Source: Anthoceros angustus (Eukaryota; Streptophyta; Anthocerotopsida; Anthocerotales; Anthocerotaceae). From it: a DNA stretch of 64,000 nt. The position numbers were made by a program, and so were the translations under genes. The number at the start of each line of letters is the position of its first letter. Positions within the stretch are counted from its first letter, which is position 1. The notes beneath the pieces were generated by a model. It did no database searches, was not told the DNA's origin, and saw only the letters and a list, made by a program, of their open reading frames with translations. Shown here piece after piece: positions 34,229 through 44,500 of this stretch. The DNA lies in assembly GCA_010909165.1 (NCBI GenBank), contig VJWM01000025.1:2294001-2358000 (forward strand), written 5' to 3'.

Positions 34229-36262
34229 TTTCGGTCAAACTTGATTAAATTAATTAATATTTTTAGCTTGAGTAATCATAAACAAAAGATTAAATAATCA
34301 CCATCTACTGTGGGACACACCAATTGAATCCTACAATAATATTTGCATTCTCTTTCTGTGGAATTAAAGTGTACAATTTTCATCGAACTAGACGAATCAT
34401 CGTCAAATTGAAAAATGTTGATTGTTGTTGTTTTATAAGAAGAAGAAAACATGTTTTGAAGTCCACTTAAGACGGATGACGACTATGGAGTTGTCTTCTC
34501 ATGGTAGAAGAAACATGATCCGAGAATTCAATATGGGGAGTTCCAGCATGTGATTAAAGGATAAGAATCTATGGATTACATGCAACGATAGAAGACTATG
34601 TTGGACTAAAACTTGCTTGATCCACATAATCCATAAGCTGAACCTCACTATCGCACAAAATCCGGTCATGTAAGGTTGTGCACATTGCATGAATGCGCCG
34701 ATAGACCGGCGTAGTCACATGTGAGTACTAGTGCGGCGGTAGACCAGCACACTCACATGTGACGGCATTGGTTCTTTGGAGCAGCCAAATTCAATGAGCA
34801 AGTGCACCAAACAAATGTCCAAACAAATAAGCGAAATTTTATTGAGGGAAAAAATTGATGGGAAAAGATTTTCCTGGAGAGGACACCAGAAAGGGATCCT
34901 GAGGGTCGAGGTAAAGGAGCAACTAAGCTCCCTACCGAAAGTCGCCGACTGCGCTTGCGATGTTGTATGCGGGAAGAGTAAAGGGCCTACAAACTATGGA
35001 AGAAGAGGAAGATAGTGTCACCTGTTGTCGCTGCTTTGTGGATGATTGTCGTGGAGAGGGCCCGTTGAAGAGTAATTGAGACTCATTATCTAAAGAACGC
35101 CGTGAAGTAGGAAAGGGACAGCCCCGCACTGTGCCTGCGAGCATGATAAGCCTTGCAAAAGACTTAATAAATGTTTCGAAGTCCTTAACCAATGCACTAT
35201 ACATTTTAAGGGCGAGCAGAAAGAATTAGTGGGGCGCTTGCATCACGCTATATTTCTTGACTTTAAGAGCCGCCGCTCCGGTAGTAGTTCAACCTAGACG
35301 GTTAGTTTTAATTCACTTTGGATGTCCAAACTATCCAATACTTTAATCTTTTCTTTTGTAGAGTGGTAATAGATTGATATTTAATGTTGCAACTCCTCCC
35401 CATTCTCACTACAAAAAACCTAGTTCTGGAAAAATGCAAGCAGCAATTATGGCCTCATGGAATCTAAAATATCAAGAGATAACAGCACACAGATTGAATC
35501 ACCAGGTCCTGAGCGTGTTGGTGCGTCATTTCTAGCTCATTTTCTGTGATTTCTTACGACCTTTTTTGACTATTTTTACTAGGTGCTAGGGATAGCTGCC
35601 ATCGATTCGATCTGACTGTAAGTACAAAATTCCCATCAATACGAGCATATTTCATAATGATGTGCACTTAAGCGAATATTAAATTGGTTTCGGCGGATGT
35701 TGCGCGCAAATCCTGTTATCTATAGGAAAGACGTTAAGGTTCTCAAGGCTTTTTATGTTTTTAGGAACCAACAATCATATTTAATATTTTCTTGTTTCAA
35801 ACCATAACCTTTTTCAAGACCAATGGAATATATAATTAGTTAGAATGAATAACATAACTAATAAAAGATAAATAGAATCACTTTGGATCAAAATTAGTAA
35901 GAATTCAGCATTAGTTGTGGCTTTCTTAAAATATAAGCAAAGCTAGAAGAAAGGAATAAAGGGCAGATCATGAACATCACTGTCAAATAAAGTAAATAGG
36001 TAAAATAATTATAAAAATAAAGTAAATAGGTGAAAAAGTTATAAAAATAAAGCAAATTAGTAGCTGCCCGATTAAGAAGGTGCATGTGTTGCATACTTCA
36101 TGTCATGTCCTAATAAAGAGGAATTGCTGCAGTCACAAATGATAAGACTTTTAGGGTTGAATGGTCTGTAAGAATTCCCGGACTTAGTACTCTCAATGAG
36201 TGGTCTGTAAGAATTCCCGGGCTTAGCAGATGCCTGGTTCCTAATTGAGGTGATCTTGCGGG
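34229..36262. other. Intergenic AT-rich sequence
   Basis: No gene is supported. It contains the ENR-intron-like fragment at 34612-34690. A ~36-bp direct repeat ('gtctgtaagaattcccgg') occurs near 36167 and 36204. Confidence 0.45.
34612..34690 (+). repeat. Fragment resembling ENR intron 2 and the 41.1 kb duplicate
   Basis: 'cttgcttgatccacataatc' followed by 'cataagctgaacctcactat' matches 41099-41125 in its first part and ENR intron 2 (31087-31130) in its second part. The 41.1 kb copy carries the same upstream flank, so the three sequences share a source. Confidence 0.5.
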
Positions 36263-36273
36263 ATATATATAAG
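36263..36273 (+). promoter_or_regulatory. TATA-like box upstream of SDE2-like gene
   Basis: 'atatatataag' lies about 265 bp before the SDE2-like ATG. If it is the core promoter, the three-copy repeat that follows would be in the 5' UTR. Position is the only support. Confidence 0.35.
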
Positions 36274-36292
36274 GGCTAGAGCAAGGGCTTAT

Positions 36293-36510
36293 ATTCGTTT
36301 ATTCATTCTACGTTTCCTCAATCTAAACCATCTACTATAACGTATATATATTAAAGGTATATATATTTGTTCATTCATCGTTTCCTCAATCTAAACCATC
36401 TACCATAATGTATGTATATTAAAGGTATATATATTCGTTCATTCATTCTACGTTTCTCCAATCTAAACCATCTACCATAACACATATATATAAAAGGTAT
36501 AGATATTCTC
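36293..36510. repeat. ~70-bp tandem repeat, 3 copies, directly before the SDE2-like ORF
   Basis: Copies begin at about 36293, 36365 and 36433. Each contains 'cctcaatctaaaccatctac' (or near variant) and 'ttaaaggtatatata'. The array ends about 25 bp before the ATG. Confidence 0.85.
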
Positions 36511-36533
36511 TAAGATACATAATAATAGGCATA

Positions 36534-37238
36534 ATGCCTGCATATCAAATCCTGATGAAATTCTTGGATGGCAAGACGCGGTGCTTGCAAATCCCTTGCA
36601 ACAATGTGACGGGCGGAAATTTAAAGTCTCGAATTCACATCCTTGTGGGGATTCCAATCGAGGAACAACGATTGGTGACAGGAACACGCGAGATCAGTGT
36701 TGGAGAGACTCTGGTGGCAGGGCTCGATGGAGTCTTTCCTTCATGCACTTTGTTGTTGCGGCTCAGGGGAGGAAAGGGAGGACTCCGTTCGTTGCTCCGA
36801 GCGGATGCAATCAAGGCGAAGCAGAAGATGAGCAACAACTTCAATGCATGCGAGGATTTAAGTGGCTGCCGACTACGTCATATTTATGCTGGGAAAAAGC
36901 TCAAGGAGTGGAAGGCTGAAGCGCAAGAGCGGAAGCTGGAGAAGACAGCGGAAGATTACTTGAAGAAGTTGCAAAAGGTGAAGAAAGAGGACTCACGGAT
37001 TGCAGAGGAAATGAATGTGATAAGAGAGAAGAGCGAGCAGGCCATGGAGTCGGTCGAGTTGGCCGTAAAGGCAGGATTAGCTGAAGCCAAGAAGCACTGG
37101 GAGAAGAAGGTGGAAGCTGTCAAGGTTGGAACCAAGAGACCGCGAGTATGGATTATGGAGGATAGTGATGAAGATGAGGATGATGACAGCGATGTTGAGG
37201 AGGAATATGTTCGTCCTACTCCGAAAATTGGATCATGA
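36534..37238 (+). CDS. SDE2-like protein with N-terminal ubiquitin fold, intronless and short
   Basis: The single exon of 234 residues begins with a ubiquitin-like fold ('YQILMKFLDGKTRCLQIPC', 'QRLVTGTREIS'). It reaches the processing signature 'LLLRLRGGKGG' (Gly79-Gly80 before Lys81), where Sde2 proteins are cut. The following 'ACEDLSGCRLRHIYAGKKLK' and 'EWKAEAQERKLEK' match the Sde2 core as I remember it from the Arabidopsis At4g01000 type. The family works in pre-mRNA splicing and genome maintenance. The C-terminus is acidic ('EDSDEDEDDDSDVEEE') and the protein stops soon after. It is well short of the roughly 400-450 residues of known members and lacks their C-terminal SAP-like domain. 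Absence of introns and flanking repeats would fit a retrocopy. The frame is fully open. Confidence 0.82.
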   Translation: MPAYQILMKFLDGKTRCLQIPCNNVTGGNLKSRIHILVGIPIEEQRLVTGTREISVGETLVAGLDGVFPSCTLLLRLRGGKGGLRSLLRADAIKAKQKMSNNFNACEDLSGCRLRHIYAGKKLKEWKAEAQERKLEKTAEDYLKKLQKVKKEDSRIAEEMNVIREKSEQAMESVELAVKAGLAEAKKHWEKKVEAVKVGTKRPRVWIMEDSDEDEDDDSDVEEEYVRPTPKIGS

Positions 37239-37324
37239 ATCATATTAAAAGTAATAGTCCTCTCTTTAAGGAGTGACATCCAAACATGAGTTCATTGGAA
37301 CTCTATAGTTAAGCGTCCTTAAGA

Positions 37325-37725
37325 GTACTGATGGGGGATGGGTCCTATCCATCCCCCATCAGTATGTGGATGGGGTGCTATCCATCCCCATCAGTACTTG
37401 GATGGGGTGCTATCCATCCCCATCAGTACTTGGATGGGGTGCTATCCATCCCCATCAGTACTCGGATGGGGTGCCACCATCCCCCAACTATAAACAATTA
37501 AGCGTTCGAAGTATAGCATCCTTGGGACGGATGAGTACTTGGATAGGGTGTTGCTCATCCCCAAGCTATCAACAGTCAGTGTCCTCGAAGGATCAGTACT
37601 TAGATGGGGTGCTATCCATCCCCATCAGTACTCGAATGGGGTGCCACCCATCCCCCAACTATAAACAATGAAGCGTCCGAAGTATAGCATCCTTGGGACG
37701 GATGAGTACTTGGATGGGGTGTTTT
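37325..37725. repeat. 32-bp minisatellite with self-complementary core, inside a larger duplication
   Basis: The unit 'cagtacttggatggggtgct' followed by 'atccatccccat' is repeated in tandem. 'ggatgggg' and 'ccatcccc' within each unit can pair. A longer ~170-bp spaced duplication (about 37457-37550 and 37627-37721) includes 'aagtatagcatccttgggac'. It lies 90 bp after the SDE2-like stop. Confidence 0.85.
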
Positions 37726-37857
37726 TATATATATTTCAAATATCTATAAAGTCTCCTAATTCACAAATAAAAAACATGCAGAGTGATATTGATGCAATAT
37801 TATGGCTACCATATTTTGTAGCATCAGATCGATTTTGAGGTTATTAGACCTTGACAT

Positions 37858-40848
37858 CTAGTTCCATTGTCGTTTGTAAGAGGGGAATAGGTACACTTGT
37901 TTGCTTAAATCTTTCAGCAAAGTATACAGTAATGCTTCCTTTTTGTGCCTCTTGTCTCGTACCAAGAATGTGTGCATCTCTTCCTCGTGCTCGATCCAGC
38001 TCCTGCCGGGCTGCTGCCAGGAAACAAATCTTCGCCTTAGGTCCTCCACTTCCTTTGTACACTCCCACAAGCCGGCATCAGCATAGATGTTCAACATGAG
38101 CACGTAAGCCGCAGCATGCTTTGGTTGTAAGGCCACTGCACCATCGAAGGCACGCCTTCCCAGCTCCACGTTACCATGTTTGCGGCAGGCAGCCAGCAGA
38201 CACATCCACACAGGCAGATCAGGTTGCATGGGCATTTGGACAAGCAATTCTGCAGCCTTGCTGAGCAGTCCTGCACGACCGACAAGATCAATCACACAAG
38301 CATAATGCTCCAAGTTGGCCGACAGGCCATGGTCGCGAGTCATGCTCTCAAAGAGCTGCAATCCTTCGTCCACCAAGCCAGCATGACTGCATGAACTGAG
38401 CAGTGCTAGAAATGTGACTGCATTTGGTTTCATGCCTGCGAGACACATTTCCTGGTAGCATTTTTTGCTGTTGTAACAGTCTCCCAGTCTTGCGTACCCA
38501 GCAATCAGTGCTGTCCAGGACACCACATCTGGCTGAGGCAGTGACTCGAACACGAGTTGTGCATCCACCATGCTCCCACATTTGCCATAGGCATGAATCA
38601 GGCTGTTTGCCACAGAAACTCTGCACTCATATCCAGCCTCTATGATAGTTTGGTGGGTGTGCACGCAGATGTCCAAGGCACCTGTGATGCTACAGGCTTC
38701 CAGGACAGCCACCAAAGTTGCCTCATCTGACTTCACACCGGCTGCTTGCATCTCAGCATAGAGTTGCAAGACCTTCTGTCCTTGGTCTTGCTGAACGTAG
38801 GCTCCCATCATGGCTGTCCATGAAACCACATCACGCAGCAACAAACTGTCAAAGACCAGTTCCGCATCCCCGAGGCTTCCGCACCTTGCATAGGTACTGA
38901 GCAGCACGCTACTGAGAAACGTGTCTGATGCAAGGCCAAGGCTTGCAGCTTTCGCGTGTATCACCTTGGCTTGCGTAAGTGCATCTACCTTCACAACTTG
39001 CCTGTCCACATAAGCACCTCTCTCAGAGTCTGCATTGGAGCCACATGCTTGGAGTGCACTGACAAATGTCCGAACATCCGGTTCCACCCCTTGCTCTTGC
39101 ATTTGTAAGTAGGTCTGCCAGGCCCTTGCTCCTTGGTTCTGCTCAGCATACGATGTTATCATCACATTCCATAATACCAGACGGCGTTGGCCCGTATCAT
39201 CAAAAACCTGTTCAGCATCCTTGATGCTCCCACACTTTGCATACATACTGACCAAGGAGCAACCAACAAATCCATCAGAATCAAAACCACTTTCAGTAGC
39301 TGCAGCATGTACTTTTCTACCTTTTTGCAGCGAATCCACCTTCACATTTTTCCCGTCCATTAGAACCCCTTCTTCCTCATCTGCTAGGCTGCAGCATGCT
39401 TGGAGGGCACTGACAAATGTCCATTCATTTGGACTTATCCAGCCTTCGTGTTGCATTTTCCAGAATAGCAGCAGAGCTTTCTCTCCATACGCCTGCTGAG
39501 CAAAGGCTGTAATCATCGCAGTCCATGACACAACATCTTTTTTGGGCAATTCATTGAACACCTGCCATGCATCATGGATGCTCCCACACTTTGCAAACGT
39601 GCTAACCAAAGTGTTTCCAACGAGGATGTCTGCCTGGAAACCCATTTCTGTTGCTCCGGCATGCACTCCCTTCCCCAGGTGTAGTGATGTAACCTTCACT
39701 TTTTGCCCATTCAGAAGAACACCTTCTTCACTCTCTGCCAGGGTGCCACATGCTTGGAGAGCACTGATAAAAGTTCGTGACTCCAGCCTCACCCCTTCCT
39801 CTTGCATCCGCTGATAAATTTGCAAAGCCTGTTCCCCTTGGCCCTGCTGAGCATATGCTGTAAGCATTGCGGTCCACGCTATCACCTGGTTTTTGGACAG
39901 AAGATGAAACACTTGCTGGGCATCGTTGACACTCCCACATTTTGCGTACATACTAACCAAAGTACCTGCGACAAACTCATCGGAGTGATACCCCATTCGG
40001 ATGGTTCCAGCATGTATTTCCTTCCCCTTCTGCAAAGCCTCCACCTTCAAATGTTGCCCATCCAGAAGCATACATTCCTCCTTTTCCGCAACGCTGCCAC
40101 AGGCTTGGAGGGCACTGACAAAGGTGCGCGAGTCTGGATCATGCCCTTCCTGTCGCATGCGCTCATATAATTGGAGAGCATCTTCTCCTCGGTCCTGCTG
40201 TCCATATGCTGCAAGCATTGCATTCCAGACCACCACATTGCGCTGGGACAATCCATCAAACACCTGCTGTGCATCCCCAATGCTCCGGCACTTTGCATAC
40301 ATGCTAACCAAAGTGCTGGCAACGAATATGTCTGATTCAAATCCATGTCTCACAGTGGCAGCATGAATCCGCTTGCCCTCCTCCAAATCTTCCAGCTTGC
40401 TACACGCTTTGATCAAGCTGACAAATGTGTAGTTGTTGGGCTCCACACCATCCTGTATCATCTGTTCGTAGCATGCAAGAGCCTCCCTGGGTCGTCCCAC
40501 GTTGCTGTAGCCCGAAATAACGGATGTCCATGACAGAACGGATCGGTGAGACAACCTTTGAAACACCTCAAAGCCGTCTGCAAAGCTCCCACAATTGACC
40601 AGAGAGGTCACCACAAGCTCCCCCAAAACTCTGTGGCACTCCAATCTATGCTTCTCCAGAATGGCATATACCTGCTTGGTCTCAGCAAGGGCCTTGTTTC
40701 TCATGCAGGCCTGTAGCAGCTTCTTGTACATGAGCACCGATGGCACTCTTCCCTGCTGGTCCATGCGGACCAACGCAACCAAAGCCTGGTCTAGCCATTC
40801 CTTGGTGCAGAACGTCTTAACACCCCTGTAGAGCTCACCAGTCAGCAC
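37858..40848 (-). CDS. PLS-class pentatricopeptide repeat protein with E/E+ domain
   Basis: An intronless open frame of 996 codons. The first codon of the open frame is not ATG; the first in-frame ATG is at 40764-40762 (968 residues). The 5' end is therefore uncertain: a short upstream exon or that internal ATG. Roughly two dozen P/L/S motifs run throughout, with the typical 'DVVSWTAMI', 'LVSMYAKCGSI' and 'ALQACGS' cores. The C-terminus has E and E+-like motifs ('PDLPVWMCLLAACRKHGNVE', then 'PGRSWIEHEEEMHTFLVRDK') but no DYW deaminase. Such proteins bind organellar RNA in plastids or mitochondria and recruit editing factors. Four of the motifs carry an extra ~16-residue insert ending in 'KVxxL' (see findings). 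No clear targeting peptide is visible, which also hints at a missing 5' exon. Confidence 0.88.
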   Translation of the reverse strand: MLTGELYRGVKTFCTKEWLDQALVALVRMDQQGRVPSVLMYKKLLQACMRNKALAETKQVYAILEKHRLECHRVLGELVVTSLVNCGSFADGFEVFQRLSHRSVLSWTSVISGYSNVGRPREALACYEQMIQDGVEPNNYTFVSLIKACSKLEDLEEGKRIHAATVRHGFESDIFVASTLVSMYAKCRSIGDAQQVFDGLSQRNVVVWNAMLAAYGQQDRGEDALQLYERMRQEGHDPDSRTFVSALQACGSVAEKEECMLLDGQHLKVEALQKGKEIHAGTIRMGYHSDEFVAGTLVSMYAKCGSVNDAQQVFHLLSKNQVIAWTAMLTAYAQQGQGEQALQIYQRMQEEGVRLESRTFISALQACGTLAESEEGVLLNGQKVKVTSLHLGKGVHAGATEMGFQADILVGNTLVSTFAKCGSIHDAWQVFNELPKKDVVSWTAMITAFAQQAYGEKALLLFWKMQHEGWISPNEWTFVSALQACCSLADEEEGVLMDGKNVKVDSLQKGRKVHAAATESGFDSDGFVGCSLVSMYAKCGSIKDAEQVFDDTGQRRLVLWNVMITSYAEQNQGARAWQTYLQMQEQGVEPDVRTFVSALQACGSNADSERGAYVDRQVVKVDALTQAKVIHAKAASLGLASDTFLSSVLLSTYARCGSLGDAELVFDSLLLRDVVSWTAMMGAYVQQDQGQKVLQLYAEMQAAGVKSDEATLVAVLEACSITGALDICVHTHQTIIEAGYECRVSVANSLIHAYGKCGSMVDAQLVFESLPQPDVVSWTALIAGYARLGDCYNSKKCYQEMCLAGMKPNAVTFLALLSSCSHAGLVDEGLQLFESMTRDHGLSANLEHYACVIDLVGRAGLLSKAAELLVQMPMQPDLPVWMCLLAACRKHGNVELGRRAFDGAVALQPKHAAAYVLMLNIYADAGLWECTKEVEDLRRRFVSWQQPGRSWIEHEEEMHTFLVRDKRHKKEALLYTLLKDLSKQVYLFPSYKRQWN

Positions 40849-41116
40849 TTCGCTACTCCAACAGCAACCGCATGAGCATAACCTCTAAGAGCCTACAGGC
40901 AGGCAGTGAGGAAATACCGTGTACTCGAGGTAGAAGTGGAACAAGGACTCTCCACCGGCACTTGCACCTTTACCCGCACATTCACACCAGCTTGCGTTAT
41001 CTTCATTCCCTAACCACAATACTTCTAAGATCGTTTCTCGGCTGATACAGCTACATCTCTGGAGTGGAAAGGAACGCGCAGATGGGTTAGGCCGAGACTT
41101 GCTTGATCCACACAAT

Positions 41117-41344
41117 CCATGAGCTGGAATGAATTCGGTTCTGTAAGGCTTCGGCTGCATCAGCATCTGCATGTTGTGTTGCATGCGCTGAATACCTTGA
41201 AAACGATGAGTCGAGAGTGCAAGCCACGCAGCTTGTTGGAAATCGTTTCAGTTGGATGTGCAGTTCGGTGGAACAGACGCTGTCTTATGCTTTTGGTTGC
41301 CTTGCAGGCTTCCTGACGGCTCGCTCCTGGAGAAAGCCAAAGCC
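41117..41344 (+). pseudogene. Partial duplicate of ENR gene (intron 2 to exon 4)
   Basis: Colinear with 31087-31347 of the ENR gene. It includes intron-2 sequence ('gaattcggttctgyaaggct'), a deleted exon 3 ('gagtcgagagtg' retained, ~22 bp lost), intron 3 and the beginning of exon 4 ('ttgcaggcttcct'). Because introns are present it is a genomic duplicate, not a retrocopy. It lies just upstream of the PPR gene. Confidence 0.88.
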
Positions 41345-41528
41345 GATCATGCAATTTACAGAATGAGTTCTTTAAATCACTAGAATACAGTACATTACAA
41401 CAGGACTCTACATGAGAGTCGTCTGAAAAGCAGCTCAATGGCCTCGCAACACAAGCTGAAAAATTCATTTCAGAGGACCAACATTTGCCTCCACAAGCAC
41501 CAGGAACGTCACAGAGACAAGAGTGTCA

Positions 41529-44500
41529 TTAGTAATACGGGTTGGGTGGAGGATATCCGGGTTGTCCATAAGATAGCCTGCTTCCTCCATATCCAGGCTG
41601 TTGGTGCTGGTCCTGCTGCTGGCCTGCATAGGATTGGTGCCCTGTCCACCCATAACTAGGTTGCTGATGATGCACAGGGGCAGATGGTTGCAGTGTCCAC
41701 GAGTAACCGGGGGGTTGTTGGACATACCCCTGGTAAGGCTGTGCTTGCTGAGGGGTAGACGGCAGCCATGGAGAGGTTGGTCTGTAGCCTTGCCTCGGAG
41801 GACCAACCACATACGGATTACTGTGTGCTTGAGCCTGCTGAGGCACACCCACCTCCGCATACCCTGAGTGGGGAGCCTGAGCCTGTTCATACCATGGTGC
41901 TGACTGCGCCTGTGGCTGACTGTATACCGGAGGATATAATCCAGGCTTGCTGTGGGATGATGTCGAATGTTGTCCGTAGTCAGGAGTTTGTGGCCTTTGC
42001 TGCTTGGGATAGTCGGAGGTGTGAGGCCGCTGCTGGCCATACTGAGGATCCTGCACCTTATACTTGCCATAATCAGAGGAGGGGGCTGAGGCACCATGGC
42101 CAGAGTCGACACCACTATGTGATGCAGGAGGATAGAGTGGAGGAGCTCCAGCATATTCTGGTGTCCAAGAGGAACTTGATGATTGCTGCTTCCGCTTCTC
42201 ATCCTTGACATGATCACTGCCGTACACATTTCCCAAGCGAGTGTTACCATAGCTGTAGTGACTCCCACTACTGGCAGGGGATGCTCCCTCGTAGGATGGC
42301 CCTGTCAAACCACCGGATGAAGTTGAAGCACTGAAACTCGGGGGCTTGCTAGGCGGATATGCTGGTTGCACCACTGGACGAGGGGGAGGATAGGTCGAAT
42401 TGTCAGTGTCAGAATTCGACCCACTTTCACTCTGAGACAACGGAGACACAGGTGGGGGCGTTTGGGCAATGGCACCTGGATGGGCTGGGTAAGGAGGATA
42501 GGCAGCTGAGACACTAGAAGGGGGGTACACATTTTGCGGAGGGTAAGGACTGTGAGGAGGATAGACACTATGGGGAGGATAAACACTTCCAAATTGAGAA
42601 CTGTCTGAAGGATGCAGTTCATCAGAAGGGGCGGATGGTACACCAAATGTGGGATGCATGGTAGGAGGGTAAGCTGGTTCAGAAGCCGCCAGTTTGTCAT
42701 CCCTTTCCTCCTTGAGTCTGTCTGTCTTTCCTTTCAGAGCCTCTTCCCGACGAGATGCAAGGACTGGAGGATAGGCAAGATAGGGGCTGAAAGGTGTTGG
42801 ACCAGTTTGGTGTTGCAACCGAGCAGAGGAATCAAGGTGCGTAAGAGAAGGTTTCTCCACTTCTTCACTATGTCCCTTTCCTTCCTGGATCCAGGCCGAC
42901 ACAGGCTGATCAGCGTGCCTTTGAAGAGAGCTAGAGCTAGACATATTCACAGACACTGGAGCAGAAGCGTTGTAGGAGTCGTGAATATTTTCTTGAGCAT
43001 CTCTTGGAGGCTTCTGTTTCTGCTTAACTTCATCCGCCTGCGTCACGACATAGTTTGCCTTTGATTCATCGTCACTGAGGCGATCGTGAGCCTGGGGACG
43101 ATGCACCAACTGGGCAACGTTTGGAGATGGCTGGGCGGACGCTCGGAAAGATGAAGCAATGCTAGCAGAGGCAAAAACATGTTGCTCATCTCCGTGCAAC
43201 AATCTCCCCTGAAAGTCATCGGCTGGCTGGTTTGTCCCCTCCACATCCTCATTGGCTGCAAACTCCTCTCTCGATTCCTTCATACTCAGAGCGCTTCGAA
43301 AACTCTGCCTTCGTGATTGAGCAGTTCCACCAAGCACTAAAACATTAGGGTGCCCTGGGTTCACGTCCGGCGGCCTCTCCAGTTGACCCTCCGCCTGTTG
43401 CTCCTTACTTTCTAGCTTTTCAGCTGATTGATCAGCGTGGAAAGGAGAACTGTCAACACCACCATTCTGTTCTTGATCCTCTACGTCTAGGGTGGTCTTC
43501 CTGCTGTCAAAGTCATGAAGGCTTGGGAAGCGTTTAACACCCGGGGGGACAGCTGGAACATAAGAAAGTTTGGCCTCTCCGCCACGCTGATCGTCAGGAA
43601 GCACATGCCCATATGCATCTGTCACAACTTGGGGAGAAGGTTGACCAAGATCACCGTACCCATACACGTAAGTTCCAGAAGCAGTGGCATGTGATGTCCT
43701 GTCTGTGTTTTCCTGATCTTTCACCTTCTTCACTTTCCCACTTCCAGGAGGGTTAGGTGCATATCCATACGAATCTAGGGAAACTTGAGGTTCCACAGGA
43801 ATGGACACACCCTGTGAGGAAGCTCCATACAATTCACTAGGCTTGTCCTGAGAAGGATCAATAATTGCTGGAGCAGTATTGACGGAAACTGGAGCAGGTT
43901 GACCAAGATCACCGTACCCATACACATCAATTCCAGAAGCAGTGGTATCTGATGTCCTGTCTGTGTTTACCTGATCTTCAGCAGTTCCATCAAGTACTAA
44001 AATGTTAGGGGGCCGTCGGTTCCCATCCTGCAGCCTTGCTAATTGAACCTCTACCTGTTGCTCCTTGCTTTCCAGCCTTTCAGCTGATTGATCACCATAG
44101 AAAGGAGAACTGTCAGTACTACCAGTCTGGTCTTGATCCCCTATGTCTAGGGTGGTCTTCCTGTTATCAAAGTCATGAAGGCTAGGGAAGCGTTTAACCT
44201 CCGGAGGGGCTTCCAGAACGTAGGATAGTTTGGCCTCTCCACCACGCTGAGCGTCAGGAGGCACATCACCATATACACCTGTCACAACATGGGATGAAGG
44301 TTGACCAAGATCACCGTACCCATACACATCATTTCCAGAAGCAGCACCACCTGATGTAGTGCTTTTGTTCACCTTTTCTTTCACCTTCTCTTTCACAGGT
44401 CTTTCACTTCCAGGAGGTTTAGGTGCATATCCGTTATCATCTAGGGGAACTTGAGGTTCCCCAGGAATGGACACGCCCTGTGAGGAAGCTCTTAACAATT

